Counted from the first letter of the stretch, positions 27,707 to 36,853 are shown. The stretch: 64,000 nt of DNA from Labilibaculum filiforme (GCF_002843315.1 NZ_MVDD01000015.1:36105-100104), one strand, 5' to 3'. Notes: generated by a model from the letters alone, not told the origin. A program made the numbers and translations.

Positions 27707-29625
27707 AAAGAAGAGATTTTTTTGTAAAAGGAGCTCTGGGAGTGGTTGCTACCAGCTTACTTCCGGTGGTTGCAAATGCAACTCCTTCTAGCATAGATAT
27801 TACCTTATCCGATCGATCGAAAGACAAGTGGTTGCAGGTTGGATCGGGAAAACAAGGAATTCCAAATAGAGAACAAATAGTAAATGCGGATGTGCTTGTG
27901 ATTGGTGCTGGAATGGCTGGGATTTCGGCCGCCGTAGCCGCCGCTCGAAATGGAGCGAAAACAATATTGGTTCAAGATCGTCCTGTTTTAGGAGGAAATG
28001 CATCCAGCGAAATGCGAGTTACCGTTAACGGAGCGCCACAGGAAAGGGAAACAGGGATTATTGAAGAGATACTCATTGAAAATTGGGTGTATAACAAACA
28101 AGAATCTTATCCGGTTTGGGATCATGTTTTGTACAATTACATCACCCGTCAGCCTAACTTAGAGCTAATGTTGAATACGCAGGCCTTGGAAGCTATTATG
28201 GATGGCGATAAAATTAAGGCCGCAATTTGTTGGCAATCGACTTCAGAAACACGCTTTACTTTAAACGCAAAGCAATTTATTGATTGTTCGGGAGATGGAC
28301 TGCTTGCAGCTACAGCAGGTGCCGAATATCGTACAGGTCGCGAGGGGAAAAAAGAGTTTGGGGAATCTTATGCTCCCGACCAAGCGGATGGATGGACTAT
28401 GGGAGATTGTATCATGATGATTACAAAAGACATGGGACGCCCAATGCCATTTAAAGCTCCGGATTATGCTTTACCTTTCGATCACGAGACTGCTTTTAAA
28501 GACAAGCATCGCAGAATTAAGCAGGTAAAAGAAGGCTTTTGGTGGATTGAAGTAGCAAGTGAATACGATATTATTGCAGATCGAGAACAAAATCGGCATA
28601 AATTAATGGCTTATTTTTATGGGGTTTGGGACTATATTAAGAATTCAGGAGATTTTCCCGAGGCGGAGAATATTGCCTTAGATTGGGTTGGTTCTATTCC
28701 TGGTCGTCGGGAATCGCGTCGTTTTATGAGCGATTATATTTTAACACAGAACGATATTCTTAACGATCCTCATTTCGAAGATGCCATAGGTTTTGGAGGT
28801 TGGTCGTTGGATGAACACAATCCAGGAGGAATCGAAAATTTGAAGGAGCCAGCAAGTTATTTTCATCAGAAATCGGAAAAAGTGTACGAAGTGCCTTATG
28901 GCATTTTGTATTCAAAGAACATCGAAAATCTTTCTTTTGCCGGTCGAAATGCTAGTTTAACACATATTGCCTTATCTTCAACCCGAATTATTTCCACTTG
29001 TGCGCTAATGGGACAGGCAGTAGGAACTGGTGCAGCTATTTGTTTGCAGAAAGGTATTAATCCTAGAGAATTACGAAGCAAGTACATGAATGAATTGCAG
29101 GAACAATTGTTGCGCGATGATGTATTTATTCCAAATCGTCCTGCTAAAGATTCGAATGATTTGGCTAAGAGTGCAATGGCTATTATGGCATCGTCCACCC
29201 TTTCGGGAGATACTAAATTATTGGTAGATGGTGTTTCTCGCGATAGAGGCGAAGAAATTCACCATTGGGAAGCGGATGGTTTGGATGCGGAATTGCAATT
29301 GGAATGGAAAAAACCGGTGAAAATTTCGAAGGTGGAATTAAAAGGAGATACCAATGTGTTGCGAAGAATAATGATGCATAAAAATCCACAGAAGAACATT
29401 CAAAATGAGCAGATTTTGGATGTGCCACCAGAATTAATTAAAACAGCAAGTGTGGAAGCTCGAGTAAAAGGCCAATGGCTTGAAGTTGCCAAGATTGAAG
29501 AGAACATTACCCGATTAATGAAAACTAGTTTCGATCAGGTGAGCACTACTGCCATAAGAATAAAACTAAAGGAGACTTGGGGTGCTAAAAATGCCAAGTT
29601 GTTTGAAATACGTTGCTATTCATGA
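27703..29625 (+). CDS. Tat-exported FAD-dependent oxidoreductase
   Basis: 640 residues. The N-terminus MKRRDFFVKGALGVVATSLL is a twin-arginine signal, so the protein is folded with its cofactor before export. The dinucleotide-binding fingerprint VLVIGAGMAGISAAVAAARNG is followed by LGGNASSEMRV and, later, FIDCSGDGLLAATAGAEYRTG and SFAGRNASLTHIALSSTR, which mark the FAD-dependent oxidoreductase family PF12831. A beta-rich C-terminal part (from about residue 500) may be an accessory sugar-binding domain. The stop overlaps the next start codon by ATGA, so the two proteins are likely made together. Substrate is unknown; oxidation of a released sugar or a glycoside in the periplasm would fit, but that is an inference. 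Confidence 0.85.
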   Translation: MKRRDFFVKGALGVVATSLLPVVANATPSSIDITLSDRSKDKWLQVGSGKQGIPNREQIVNADVLVIGAGMAGISAAVAAARNGAKTILVQDRPVLGGNASSEMRVTVNGAPQERETGIIEEILIENWVYNKQESYPVWDHVLYNYITRQPNLELMLNTQALEAIMDGDKIKAAICWQSTSETRFTLNAKQFIDCSGDGLLAATAGAEYRTGREGKKEFGESYAPDQADGWTMGDCIMMITKDMGRPMPFKAPDYALPFDHETAFKDKHRRIKQVKEGFWWIEVASEYDIIADREQNRHKLMAYFYGVWDYIKNSGDFPEAENIALDWVGSIPGRRESRRFMSDYILTQNDILNDPHFEDAIGFGGWSLDEHNPGGIENLKEPASYFHQKSEKVYEVPYGILYSKNIENLSFAGRNASLTHIALSSTRIISTCALMGQAVGTGAAICLQKGINPRELRSKYMNELQEQLLRDDVFIPNRPAKDSNDLAKSAMAIMASSTLSGDTKLLVDGVSRDRGEEIHHWEADGLDAELQLEWKKPVKISKVELKGDTNVLRRIMMHKNPQKNIQNEQILDVPPELIKTASVEARVKGQWLEVAKIEENITRLMKTSFDQVSTTAIRIKLKETWGAKNAKLFEIRCYS

Positions 29626-30755
29626 TTTTTTTAAGATGTAGAAATATCGTCTTGTTTTGCTGTCTGTTGCTAACTTTTAATAAGTTGGCAGTAGCAGACA
29701 TTCTTTTATCCTCTTCCAAAGAAAAGTTACATGAGGTAATTTACAAGCATCCTGCACAAAAGGATTCAAGTCAAATGCATCAAATTCTTTTCGAAACGGA
29801 GGCTAAAGAATTCTACATGGATGTTGCTTCGGTTTATTGTTTCGAGGATGTTTGTAAAATAGATACGATTCGAATTTATTGGAATAGGATTGGAAAGTAC
29901 CAAAGGTTTGAATTACAGGCAGGTATTGCACTCGAAAAAGCCAATGGAGAACTGTTTACAGATCAGGATTATAAAAAATTGCATTTTATTTTAAATGAGG
30001 AGGATTCTCCGTTTAAAAATATTCGAATAGAGAGTATCATCAGCACGCAAGGAGCAGAGCATTCGGATGTGGATGGGTATTCAGGAGCAACAGCTATCGA
30101 ATTAGACGAAAGTGTTTCTATTCAGGGAGCCGTTTTAACTTCCTATACACTTTGGCATTGGGCGAATGGAGATTTGGTAAAGCAAATTAGAAAGATTACT
30201 GGCGAGGCTACGAATGCTGACGATTTGCTGACTTATTTGAGAAATAGCGAGGCAGATTACAAACTTTTTGCGCTAGAACAGCTAATGGTTCGTAAGAATT
30301 TTGAAGCAAGACTAATCGAGGAAATAAAAGAGCAATATAAAGGCAATTGCCTACCTTTAAAAAGGAATATTATTTCCTATTTAGAGAGTGCGCCAAAGGA
30401 AATATACCAGAATGTGATGTTGGATTTATTCAAGTCCGAAGATTCAAAACAACGAATTACTTGTTTGCAGTCTTTACTACACACTAATTCGAATCTTTCT
30501 TCCGATGCTTATTCAAAGCTTTATCGGCAGTTAAATAATATGGAAACTTATCAGGAAGTAGATTTATTTTTAAGCCTTCTGGAAAAACAAAGTCAAGAGT
30601 TAGAGGCTCGAATAGCACCTTTATATTCATTGCTAGCCAATTCAAATATTTTAATCTCGCGAAGAGCTTTTTGGTTTTTAGAAAGAAAAAATGCTTCGAA
30701 AGAACAGCAAAAACTACTGAACGATTTTGCAAAAAAGAACAAGGACTATCTATAA
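29622..30755 (+). CDS. secreted FMN-bind-like protein with SGAT motif and C-terminal helical repeats
   Basis: 377 residues from ATG 29622 (ATGA overlap with the FAD gene; an in-frame TTG at 29613 is not needed). A signal peptide is followed by a domain with CKIDTIRIYWNRIGKYQRFEL and, at residues 150-157, DVDGYSGAT. SGAT is the core of the flavinylation motif, in which ApbE links FMN to the Thr (here Thr157) of FMN-bind domains. The region after residue 190 is all-helical and repeat-like (ADYKLFALEQLMVRKNFEA, then KQRITCLQSLLHTNSNLSS), resembling HEAT-type repeats. With the adjacent exported FAD enzyme this suggests an electron-transfer pair outside the cytoplasm. No apbE gene is in the window. 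The family call rests on my reading of the motif. Confidence 0.6.
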   Translation: MIFLRCRNIVLFCCLLLTFNKLAVADILLSSSKEKLHEVIYKHPAQKDSSQMHQILFETEAKEFYMDVASVYCFEDVCKIDTIRIYWNRIGKYQRFELQAGIALEKANGELFTDQDYKKLHFILNEEDSPFKNIRIESIISTQGAEHSDVDGYSGATAIELDESVSIQGAVLTSYTLWHWANGDLVKQIRKITGEATNADDLLTYLRNSEADYKLFALEQLMVRKNFEARLIEEIKEQYKGNCLPLKRNIISYLESAPKEIYQNVMLDLFKSEDSKQRITCLQSLLHTNSNLSSDAYSKLYRQLNNMETYQEVDLFLSLLEKQSQELEARIAPLYSLLANSNILISRRAFWFLERKNASKEQQKLLNDFAKKNKDYL

Positions 30756-30936
30756 TCAAAACAGAACGAAATAACTGTGTTACTATGATTTTTGTATGGT
30801 ATTTGAAATACAAATAATCAAAATACGCTTTTAATTTCCCGATTTTACGGATAAATACAAGAACTTAACTTGGAAAGACAAATTCACATTTTAAAAATAT
30901 AATATTCGTACTTAGATAAATAATAAAATCAAAATA
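30756..30936. other. 181-bp gap with small inverted repeat
   Basis: No gene is seen. TATTTG and CAAATA form a short inverted repeat around a 5-base spacer near 30801-30817. The gap is long enough for a separate promoter for the two sulfatases and the GH2 that follow. Confidence 0.4.
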
Positions 30937-32283
30937 ATGATAAAGCAGGTATTAATAGCATTTTTTGCATTGGCAAGTTTGCAAGGACTAGCACAGGAAA
31001 AACCGAATGTAGTGGTGTTTTTTATTGATGATTTAGGTTGGGCCGATGTTGGGTATCAAAACCAAGATTTTCAAACTCCTAATATTGATCAGTTAAAAAA
31101 AGAAGGGGTTAACTTCGACAGAGCTTATGTAGCCACGCCAACATGTAGCCCAAGTCGTGCATCGATACTAACAGGGAAAGAGGCTATTCGTTTGCAAATG
31201 CCTCGACACATTACCGAAGAAGATAAATTTGGGCGGAATACCGAAAAATATAACTACTGGAAGAATGATCCGGTTCAAATGCCTTCTATCAACTGGTTGC
31301 CACTCGAGGAAGTTACCTATGCCGAACGTTTAAAAGACTTGGGTTACTACAATATGTTTATTGGAAAATGGCATTTAGGTCACGAGGCGTATCATCCTAC
31401 TCATCAGGGATTTGATGAGCAATACGGAACCAGTAATTTCGGACATCCTAAAAGTTATTATCAGCCTTTCTTTCAGGTGAATAATCCTTTAAAGGAGATA
31501 TCGGATGATCAGTATTTAACGGATGTTTTAACCGATAAGGCGGAAGATTTTATTAAGAATTACGATAAAAAACAACCATTTAGTTTAAATGTTTGGCATT
31601 ATGGAGTTCATGGTCCTCATGTAGGGAGAAAAGATTTAATTGACCAATACAAAGCCAAAGGTTGGGAAGATCGATATGCAGAATATGGGGCAATGGTTAC
31701 TGCCATGGATGAATCTTTAGGGAGAATTCGTAAAGCATTAGAAGAAAAAGGAATTGCCGATAATACGGTGATATTATTTACATCCGATCAAGGAGGTTAT
31801 TTCACAAATTTCCCATTACGGGGAAAAAAGAATGGTGGAAATACGCTTGGCGAAGGTGGCGCACGTGTGCCATTCGTTTTGTACTATCCTGGAGTAACAA
31901 AAGCCAATACGACCTGTCAAGTGCCAATTCAAACCATCGATGTTTATCCAACTTTAGTAGAAATTGCATCGGGTAAGCAATGTACCGATGAACAAATACA
32001 GGGAAAAAGCTTGATTCCACTCCTTAAAGGGGAGAAGTTTGAAGATCGTGATTTGTTCTTTTTTCGCTCTTACGAGGATCAGTATTGTTCGGTAATTTCT
32101 GGCGATTGGAAATTAATAAAATACCATAGTGGATTGTTGCAATTGTATAATGTGAAAGAGGATATGGGAGAGGTGAACAACCTTATTTTTGTGAAGACCG
32201 CAATTGCCAAAAAAATGGCGAAAAAATTAAGTGATTGGGAACAGGAAGCTGTGCCAAGTAAAGAATCGTACGATTGTAAATAA
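30937..32283 (+). CDS. S1-family sulfatase
   Basis: 448 residues, the shortest sulfatase in the window, with a Sec signal ending LQGLAQ. The formylglycine motif is CSPSRASILTGK (Cys70), the metal Asp pair lies in FFIDDLGWADVG, and the distal site is FTSDQGGYF, where Gln replaces the usual Asn. The C-terminal region is compact (LFFFRSYEDQYCSVISGDWKLI). It is probably secreted to the periplasm rather than lipid-anchored. It is followed after 15 bp by a second sulfatase of a different subgroup. Confidence 0.92.
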   Translation: MIKQVLIAFFALASLQGLAQEKPNVVVFFIDDLGWADVGYQNQDFQTPNIDQLKKEGVNFDRAYVATPTCSPSRASILTGKEAIRLQMPRHITEEDKFGRNTEKYNYWKNDPVQMPSINWLPLEEVTYAERLKDLGYYNMFIGKWHLGHEAYHPTHQGFDEQYGTSNFGHPKSYYQPFFQVNNPLKEISDDQYLTDVLTDKAEDFIKNYDKKQPFSLNVWHYGVHGPHVGRKDLIDQYKAKGWEDRYAEYGAMVTAMDESLGRIRKALEEKGIADNTVILFTSDQGGYFTNFPLRGKKNGGNTLGEGGARVPFVLYYPGVTKANTTCQVPIQTIDVYPTLVEIASGKQCTDEQIQGKSLIPLLKGEKFEDRDLFFFRSYEDQYCSVISGDWKLIKYHSGLLQLYNVKEDMGEVNNLIFVKTAIAKKMAKKLSDWEQEAVPSKESYDCK

Positions 32284-32298
32284 AAAAGGAATCAGATC

Positions 32299-33774
32299 AT
32301 GAAAAAATATTTATTAGTGTGTGGATTATTTCTTGCGCTATTTACTGTGAAAGCACAAGAAAAACCGAATATTATTTGGTTAATGGCTGAGGATATGAGT
32401 TTGGATTTGGAATGTTATGGCATGCCAGCTGTAAAAACTCCAAATTTGAATAAAATGGCCGAACAAGGAGTGCGGTTCGATAATTGTTTTGTTACCAACT
32501 CAATTTGTTCGCCTAGTCGGTCGGCAATGATGGTTGGTACGCATCAGCTAAAAATAAATGCTCATAATCACCGAAGCAATCGGGATGTGCCTTTGAACGA
32601 AAACTTTAAGCCATTTACCTCCTTACTGAAAGATGCAGGTTACACCTGTGTATTGGGAAATCATGCGGTAATGAAACTAGGTCGTAAGATTGATGTCAAC
32701 TTTAAGCACGAAGCGCTAGGAAATTGGGATGGTAAAACAGAATTTGGCTTATTCGATAAGTACGATAATTTCGAAAAAGAAGACCAACCATTTTTTGCTC
32801 AAATACAGTTAGTAGCAAGTCATCGTGGCGATTGGTGGAACGAGGTGCGAAACAATTCAGCTCATCCAGTAAATCCAGATTCGGTAGTGATGCCAGCTTT
32901 CATGGCCGATCATCCAGTTGTTCGATTGGATTGGGCAAAGTACTTGGATCAAGTTGAATTCTTGGACAATGAAATAGGTTTGATTTTTAAAGAGTTGGAA
33001 GAAAAAGGAATGGCTGAAAATACCATTGTGATTTTTATTGGTGATAATGGAAGGTGCAATATACGTGGAAAAGGGTATTTGCAGGACCCAGGTTTACGAA
33101 TTCCTTTTATTGTATATTCTCCCATTAAATTGCCAGGGGCAAAAGTTAGAAAAGATGTTGTTGCTTCCATCGATATTACTGCAACAGTACTCGATTTTGC
33201 AGGAATTGAAATTCCTGATTACATGACTGGAAAACCAATTTTCGATAAAAAATTTAAGCGGGAATACACTTATGCCGCCAGAGATTTGTGGGACGAAATA
33301 CAGGAAAAAATTCGTGCCATAACTTCTAATGAATGGAAGTACATCCGAAATGATAAACCAGAGATTCCTTATGATGCACATCAGGCCTATTTGGAATTTT
33401 ACCGACCTGCAGTGCATATTATGCGAACTTTAAAGCAGGAGGGCAAATTAACACCGGCTCAGGAATTATTTTTTGCAGATTCAAAACCGAAGGAGGAATT
33501 GTACAATTTAAAGAATGACCCTCAGGAGTTAAATAATTTAGCAACGAATCCAAAGTATGCCAAAATTCTTGACAAAATGAGAAAAGAAACCCTGAAATAC
33601 GACGAATTCTACACACCGGTAAGCGATGTTTTTGAACCAGAACATCCAGGAGCTGTTGATGTATTTGAGTGGTTGAAAAAAGAAAAACCCGAACAGTATC
33701 AAGAAATGTTGAATGGGGTAGAAATCGGATTGCATGAGTTAACCAACGAATACAAAAAATCAAAAAAGAAGTAA
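32299..33774 (+). CDS. S1-family sulfatase (NHRS subgroup)
   Basis: 491 residues with a Sec signal ending FTVKAQ. The active site is CSPSRSAMMVGTH (Cys70), followed by AHNHRSNRDV, the same NHRS segment as in the sulfatase at 22648. The first metal site reads LMAEDMSLDLE (Glu-Asp), again like 22648, and the distal site is FIGDNGRCN. It overlaps no neighbour; the next GH2 gene starts 23 bp after the stop. The pair of related sulfatases in separate blocks suggests two sulfate positions handled by one subgroup. Confidence 0.91.
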   Translation: MKKYLLVCGLFLALFTVKAQEKPNIIWLMAEDMSLDLECYGMPAVKTPNLNKMAEQGVRFDNCFVTNSICSPSRSAMMVGTHQLKINAHNHRSNRDVPLNENFKPFTSLLKDAGYTCVLGNHAVMKLGRKIDVNFKHEALGNWDGKTEFGLFDKYDNFEKEDQPFFAQIQLVASHRGDWWNEVRNNSAHPVNPDSVVMPAFMADHPVVRLDWAKYLDQVEFLDNEIGLIFKELEEKGMAENTIVIFIGDNGRCNIRGKGYLQDPGLRIPFIVYSPIKLPGAKVRKDVVASIDITATVLDFAGIEIPDYMTGKPIFDKKFKREYTYAARDLWDEIQEKIRAITSNEWKYIRNDKPEIPYDAHQAYLEFYRPAVHIMRTLKQEGKLTPAQELFFADSKPKEELYNLKNDPQELNNLATNPKYAKILDKMRKETLKYDEFYTPVSDVFEPEHPGAVDVFEWLKKEKPEQYQEMLNGVEIGLHELTNEYKKSKKK

Positions 33775-33797
33775 TTTTTCGATCTAAATTTTGGGGA

Positions 33798-36134
33798 ATG
33801 AAGCAAGCTGTATATTTAGTAGCCTTGTTATTTGCAATTCTGTTTTTCGAATCTTGTGGACAAACGAAAGAAACGAGAATCAAGATTAATAAGGATTGGA
33901 AGTTTAAATTGGCGGAGGAATCAAATGTATTGGATGAGCGTTTTCACTTGTCTAACTTTAATGATTCCGATTGGGAAGATGTTAGCTTACCACACACCGC
34001 ACATATAGAACCATTGGTGGTGAACAACCAATGGCAGGGAACCTGTTGGTATCGAAAATCGTTTACTATTCCGAAATCCGAAGAGGATAAGAAGGTAATT
34101 ATTGAGTTGGAAGCAGCTATGAATCATTCTAAAATTTGGATGAATGGTGTGTTAATGACGGTGCATCAGGGAGGGTATCTGCCAGTTGTTTTGGATGTGT
34201 CGAAGTACGTGAAAAAGGGAGAAGAAAATACGATTGCTATCCGCTTAAATAATACCGATAATCCAACAACCGGGCCAAAACCTTTAAGCAAATTAGATTT
34301 TAATATGTATGGAGGCTTGTACCGAAATGCTTGGTTGATTAGTAAAGATCAGGTGCATATTTCGCATCCTGTTTTGGCAAATAAAGTAGCTGGTGGAGGC
34401 GTGTTTATTACTTATCCGAAAGTATCGGAAAAGGAGTCTGTTCTTCAGGTGAAAACTCATGTGTTTAATGAATCGAGAGAAGATAAAAACATTCATTTGC
34501 AGCATTCTTTATTTTACGATGGCGAGTTGATTACAAAATTGAAGTCGAAATTGCAGTTGGTAAAATCGAAGGATGAGGAGGAGTTTGTAGATACGATTGT
34601 TTTGCCAAACGCGAAATTGTGGTCGCCAAAGCATCCAAATATGTATCAAATTAAAACTTGCCTTGTTGCTAACGATGAGGTGCTCGATCAGGAAGTAAAC
34701 AAAATTGGAATCCGGGAGTTTACTTTTAAAGATAAGGAGCTGTATATCAATGGAGAAAAAACCTTTTTGAGAGGAGTAAATCGTCATCAGGAATATCCAT
34801 TTATTGGTTATGCTTTATCCGATAATGCGCAGTATCGCGATGCAAAAAAAATTAAGGATGCTGGATTCGATTACGTTCGCTTATCGCATTATCCGCAGTC
34901 GCCGGCTTTTATGGATGCCTGTGATGAGTTAGGACTTGTAGTGATTGATGCGATTCTTGGATGGCAGTACTATTTAGATAATGATTTGTTCAGAGAATAT
35001 TGTTATCGTTCCGCTACCGAATTAATCCGCAGAGATCGAAATCATCCTTGTGTGTTGGCTTGGGAGGTATCTTTAAATGAAACAGACATGCCTATTTTCT
35101 TTATGGAGGAATTGAATCGAATTGTTCACGAAGAATATCCGGGAACGAATACCTATTCCTGCGGATGGAAGAATGAGGTGTACGATATGTATTTGCAAGC
35201 GCGTCAGCATCGTTTAATGCACTTCGATTCCCTACAAACAAAACCTTATGTAGTTTCGGAATATGGCGATTGGGAATATTACTCGAGCAATGCAGGTTTA
35301 AATCAACATCAATTGTCGAAGCAAAAAAGGTTCGAAACCAGTAGCCGACAGCTTCGCGAATATGGAGAAGAAAGGTTATTGCAACAAGTAAAAAACATAC
35401 AGGAAGCGCACAACGACAATTTTAATACAACAGCTTTCGCGGATGGATATTGGGTAATGTACGATTACAATCGTGGTTATCATGACGATTTGGAAGCTTC
35501 GGGGATCATGGATATTTTCCGTTTGCCTAAATTTAGCTACCGATTTTTCCAAAGCCAGAAAGATAGAGAGGAAGAACTTGTTTTGGAAATCGCCACTTAC
35601 TGGAACGAGAAATCACCGTTAGCAGTGCAAGTATTTAGCAATTGTGAGCAGGTAAAATTATTTTTGAACGACAGTCTAATTGCAAGGCAAAATCCCGATG
35701 AAAATCAGATGTCGAATAACTTAGCTCATGCTCCATTTACTTTTACTATGAAGGCCTTTAAGCCGGGAACATTAAAAGCAGTAGGAATAGTAAAGGGCAA
35801 ATCGGTAATAGAAAAAGAGGTTAAAACACCCGGAAAACCAGTACAATTAAAGTTGTGGTTGGATGAAAGTGGGAAAGCACCGCAAGCGGGTTGTAATGAT
35901 GTTTTGTTCCTATACATTGCTGCTGTAGATAAGAATGGAACTGTGATTCCTGATTATTCTGAAATAGTGAATTTGACAACAGATAGTGATGTTACCACAG
36001 TGAATGTTGGAGAAATGAAAGCGGAAGCAGGTATTGCAACAGCAGTAATAAAAATTGGCGAAACCATAGGAGAGAAGTCGTTTACCGCAAATTCGGGAGA
36101 ACTGAAAGGAAGCTTAACATTCAGCACCAATTAG
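33798..36134 (+). CDS. GH2 beta-galactosidase-like lipoprotein
   Basis: 778 residues with a lipoprotein signal (LFFESC). The GH2 fold shows WEDVSLPHTAHIEP and GTCWYRKSFTIP in the jelly-roll and LRGVNRHQEYPFIGYAL in the barrel. Acid/base candidate Glu428 (VSLNETD) and nucleophile candidate Glu488 (VVSEYGDWE) both match the pattern of the GH2 at 11765, as does MYDYNRGYHDD, so the two are paralogues; this one lacks the coiled-coil tail and is a lipoprotein instead. It closes block 2. No terminator was seen after it. Confidence 0.87.
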   Translation: MKQAVYLVALLFAILFFESCGQTKETRIKINKDWKFKLAEESNVLDERFHLSNFNDSDWEDVSLPHTAHIEPLVVNNQWQGTCWYRKSFTIPKSEEDKKVIIELEAAMNHSKIWMNGVLMTVHQGGYLPVVLDVSKYVKKGEENTIAIRLNNTDNPTTGPKPLSKLDFNMYGGLYRNAWLISKDQVHISHPVLANKVAGGGVFITYPKVSEKESVLQVKTHVFNESREDKNIHLQHSLFYDGELITKLKSKLQLVKSKDEEEFVDTIVLPNAKLWSPKHPNMYQIKTCLVANDEVLDQEVNKIGIREFTFKDKELYINGEKTFLRGVNRHQEYPFIGYALSDNAQYRDAKKIKDAGFDYVRLSHYPQSPAFMDACDELGLVVIDAILGWQYYLDNDLFREYCYRSATELIRRDRNHPCVLAWEVSLNETDMPIFFMEELNRIVHEEYPGTNTYSCGWKNEVYDMYLQARQHRLMHFDSLQTKPYVVSEYGDWEYYSSNAGLNQHQLSKQKRFETSSRQLREYGEERLLQQVKNIQEAHNDNFNTTAFADGYWVMYDYNRGYHDDLEASGIMDIFRLPKFSYRFFQSQKDREEELVLEIATYWNEKSPLAVQVFSNCEQVKLFLNDSLIARQNPDENQMSNNLAHAPFTFTMKAFKPGTLKAVGIVKGKSVIEKEVKTPGKPVQLKLWLDESGKAPQAGCNDVLFLYIAAVDKNGTVIPDYSEIVNLTTDSDVTTVNVGEMKAEAGIATAVIKIGETIGEKSFTANSGELKGSLTFSTN

Positions 36135-36251
36135 AATAAGAAATGAAGCAGTAGATTTTAAAGAATAGATTAGTTGATAATGTCAAATAGATTGTTGCAT
36201 TGGCTAGTATATAACGCAATAGTTCTGTTTGGCATTTATCTTTTTTAGGAA

Positions 36252-36414
36252 TAATACCAATTTAATTTCAAAAGTATCTTTAAATAAAACGGAATAATTT
36301 TCTGCTATATCAATGCAAAAAAGGTAGAGATAGGCAAGCTTGCATCTATTTTAACGAAGATACAGCGGAATAGAAACATGTTACAAGATGTGTTTTGATG
36401 TTAATTTGGTATAA
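36252..36414. repeat. possible MITE-like element with imperfect terminal inverted repeats
   Basis: The 14-base ends match in reverse complement at 12 of 14 positions and share the core TACCAA/TTGGTA. The 163-bp interior has no ORF. No target-site duplication was identified, so this could also be chance in AT-rich DNA. Confidence 0.2.
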
Positions 36415-36668
36415 GCTGAGGCACTGCTCCAAACTAAAAAGGAATAGTGATAGCTGGATGCGATTCATTTCGAAAATTAAGAATACGATGCTTATCCTAT
36501 GGGAATACACTTAAAGGTTTTGAATACCAAATTTTCCAGGTAAAGAATAAACGTTAAAATAGGAGTTTCGATTTGATGTATTTCCATTTTTCTTACCACT
36601 ATTTTTATTCAGGCTTAGGTAGGTAGATATCTATTTTAGAGCACTCTAGAGTAGAATATTTATATCTG

Positions 36669-36736
36669 TGAGTAAATGTCTTGTAGCTCTCCGTAAAAGC
36701 TTTGAAATATACTCATAGATACATACTATTTACTCA
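36669..36736. promoter_or_regulatory. 9-bp inverted repeat upstream of second GH110
   Basis: TGAGTAAAT and ATTTACTCA are perfect reverse complements separated by 50 bp. ATTTACT is also present upstream of the first enzyme genes at about 5887, 22576 and 24346. Confidence 0.3.
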
Positions 36737-36784
36737 AGCTTACCTTTCCTTTTGGTAAAAAATGAATTTTTGTAACCAGTCTGT

Positions 36785-36821
36785 TAACGATTGCGGAAGT
36801 GAAGTTGCAAGTGAATCGTTA
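36785..36821. promoter_or_regulatory. 8-bp inverted repeat containing the ACGATTGCG motif
   Basis: TAACGATT and AATCGTTA are perfect reverse complements with a 21-bp spacer, giving two copies of one site on opposite strands 29 bp apart. The element ends 32 bp before the GH110 start codon, where a bound factor would contact the promoter or leader. Confidence 0.4.
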
Positions 36822-36853
36822 CGATCAGTTTAAAATTCAATTTTACCTATAGA

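Larger units (their letters stand above)
36135..36853. other. 719-bp intergenic region before the second GH110
   Basis: No gene is seen. Contents: a possible small mobile element with imperfect 14-bp inverted ends (36252-36265 and 36401-36414); an inverted repeat TGAGTAAAT (36669-36677) with ATTTACTCA (36728-36736); and TAACGATT (36785-36792) with AATCGTTA (36814-36821), the first arm overlapping ACGATTGCG. The symmetric elements lie within 190 bp of the GH110 start and are the likely control region of block 3. Confidence 0.55.

Noticed and set aside
33419..33883. 154-codon minus-strand frame near the junction of sulfatase and GH2
   Set aside because: Spans two + strand genes with clear family motifs and shows no protein-like pattern of its own.
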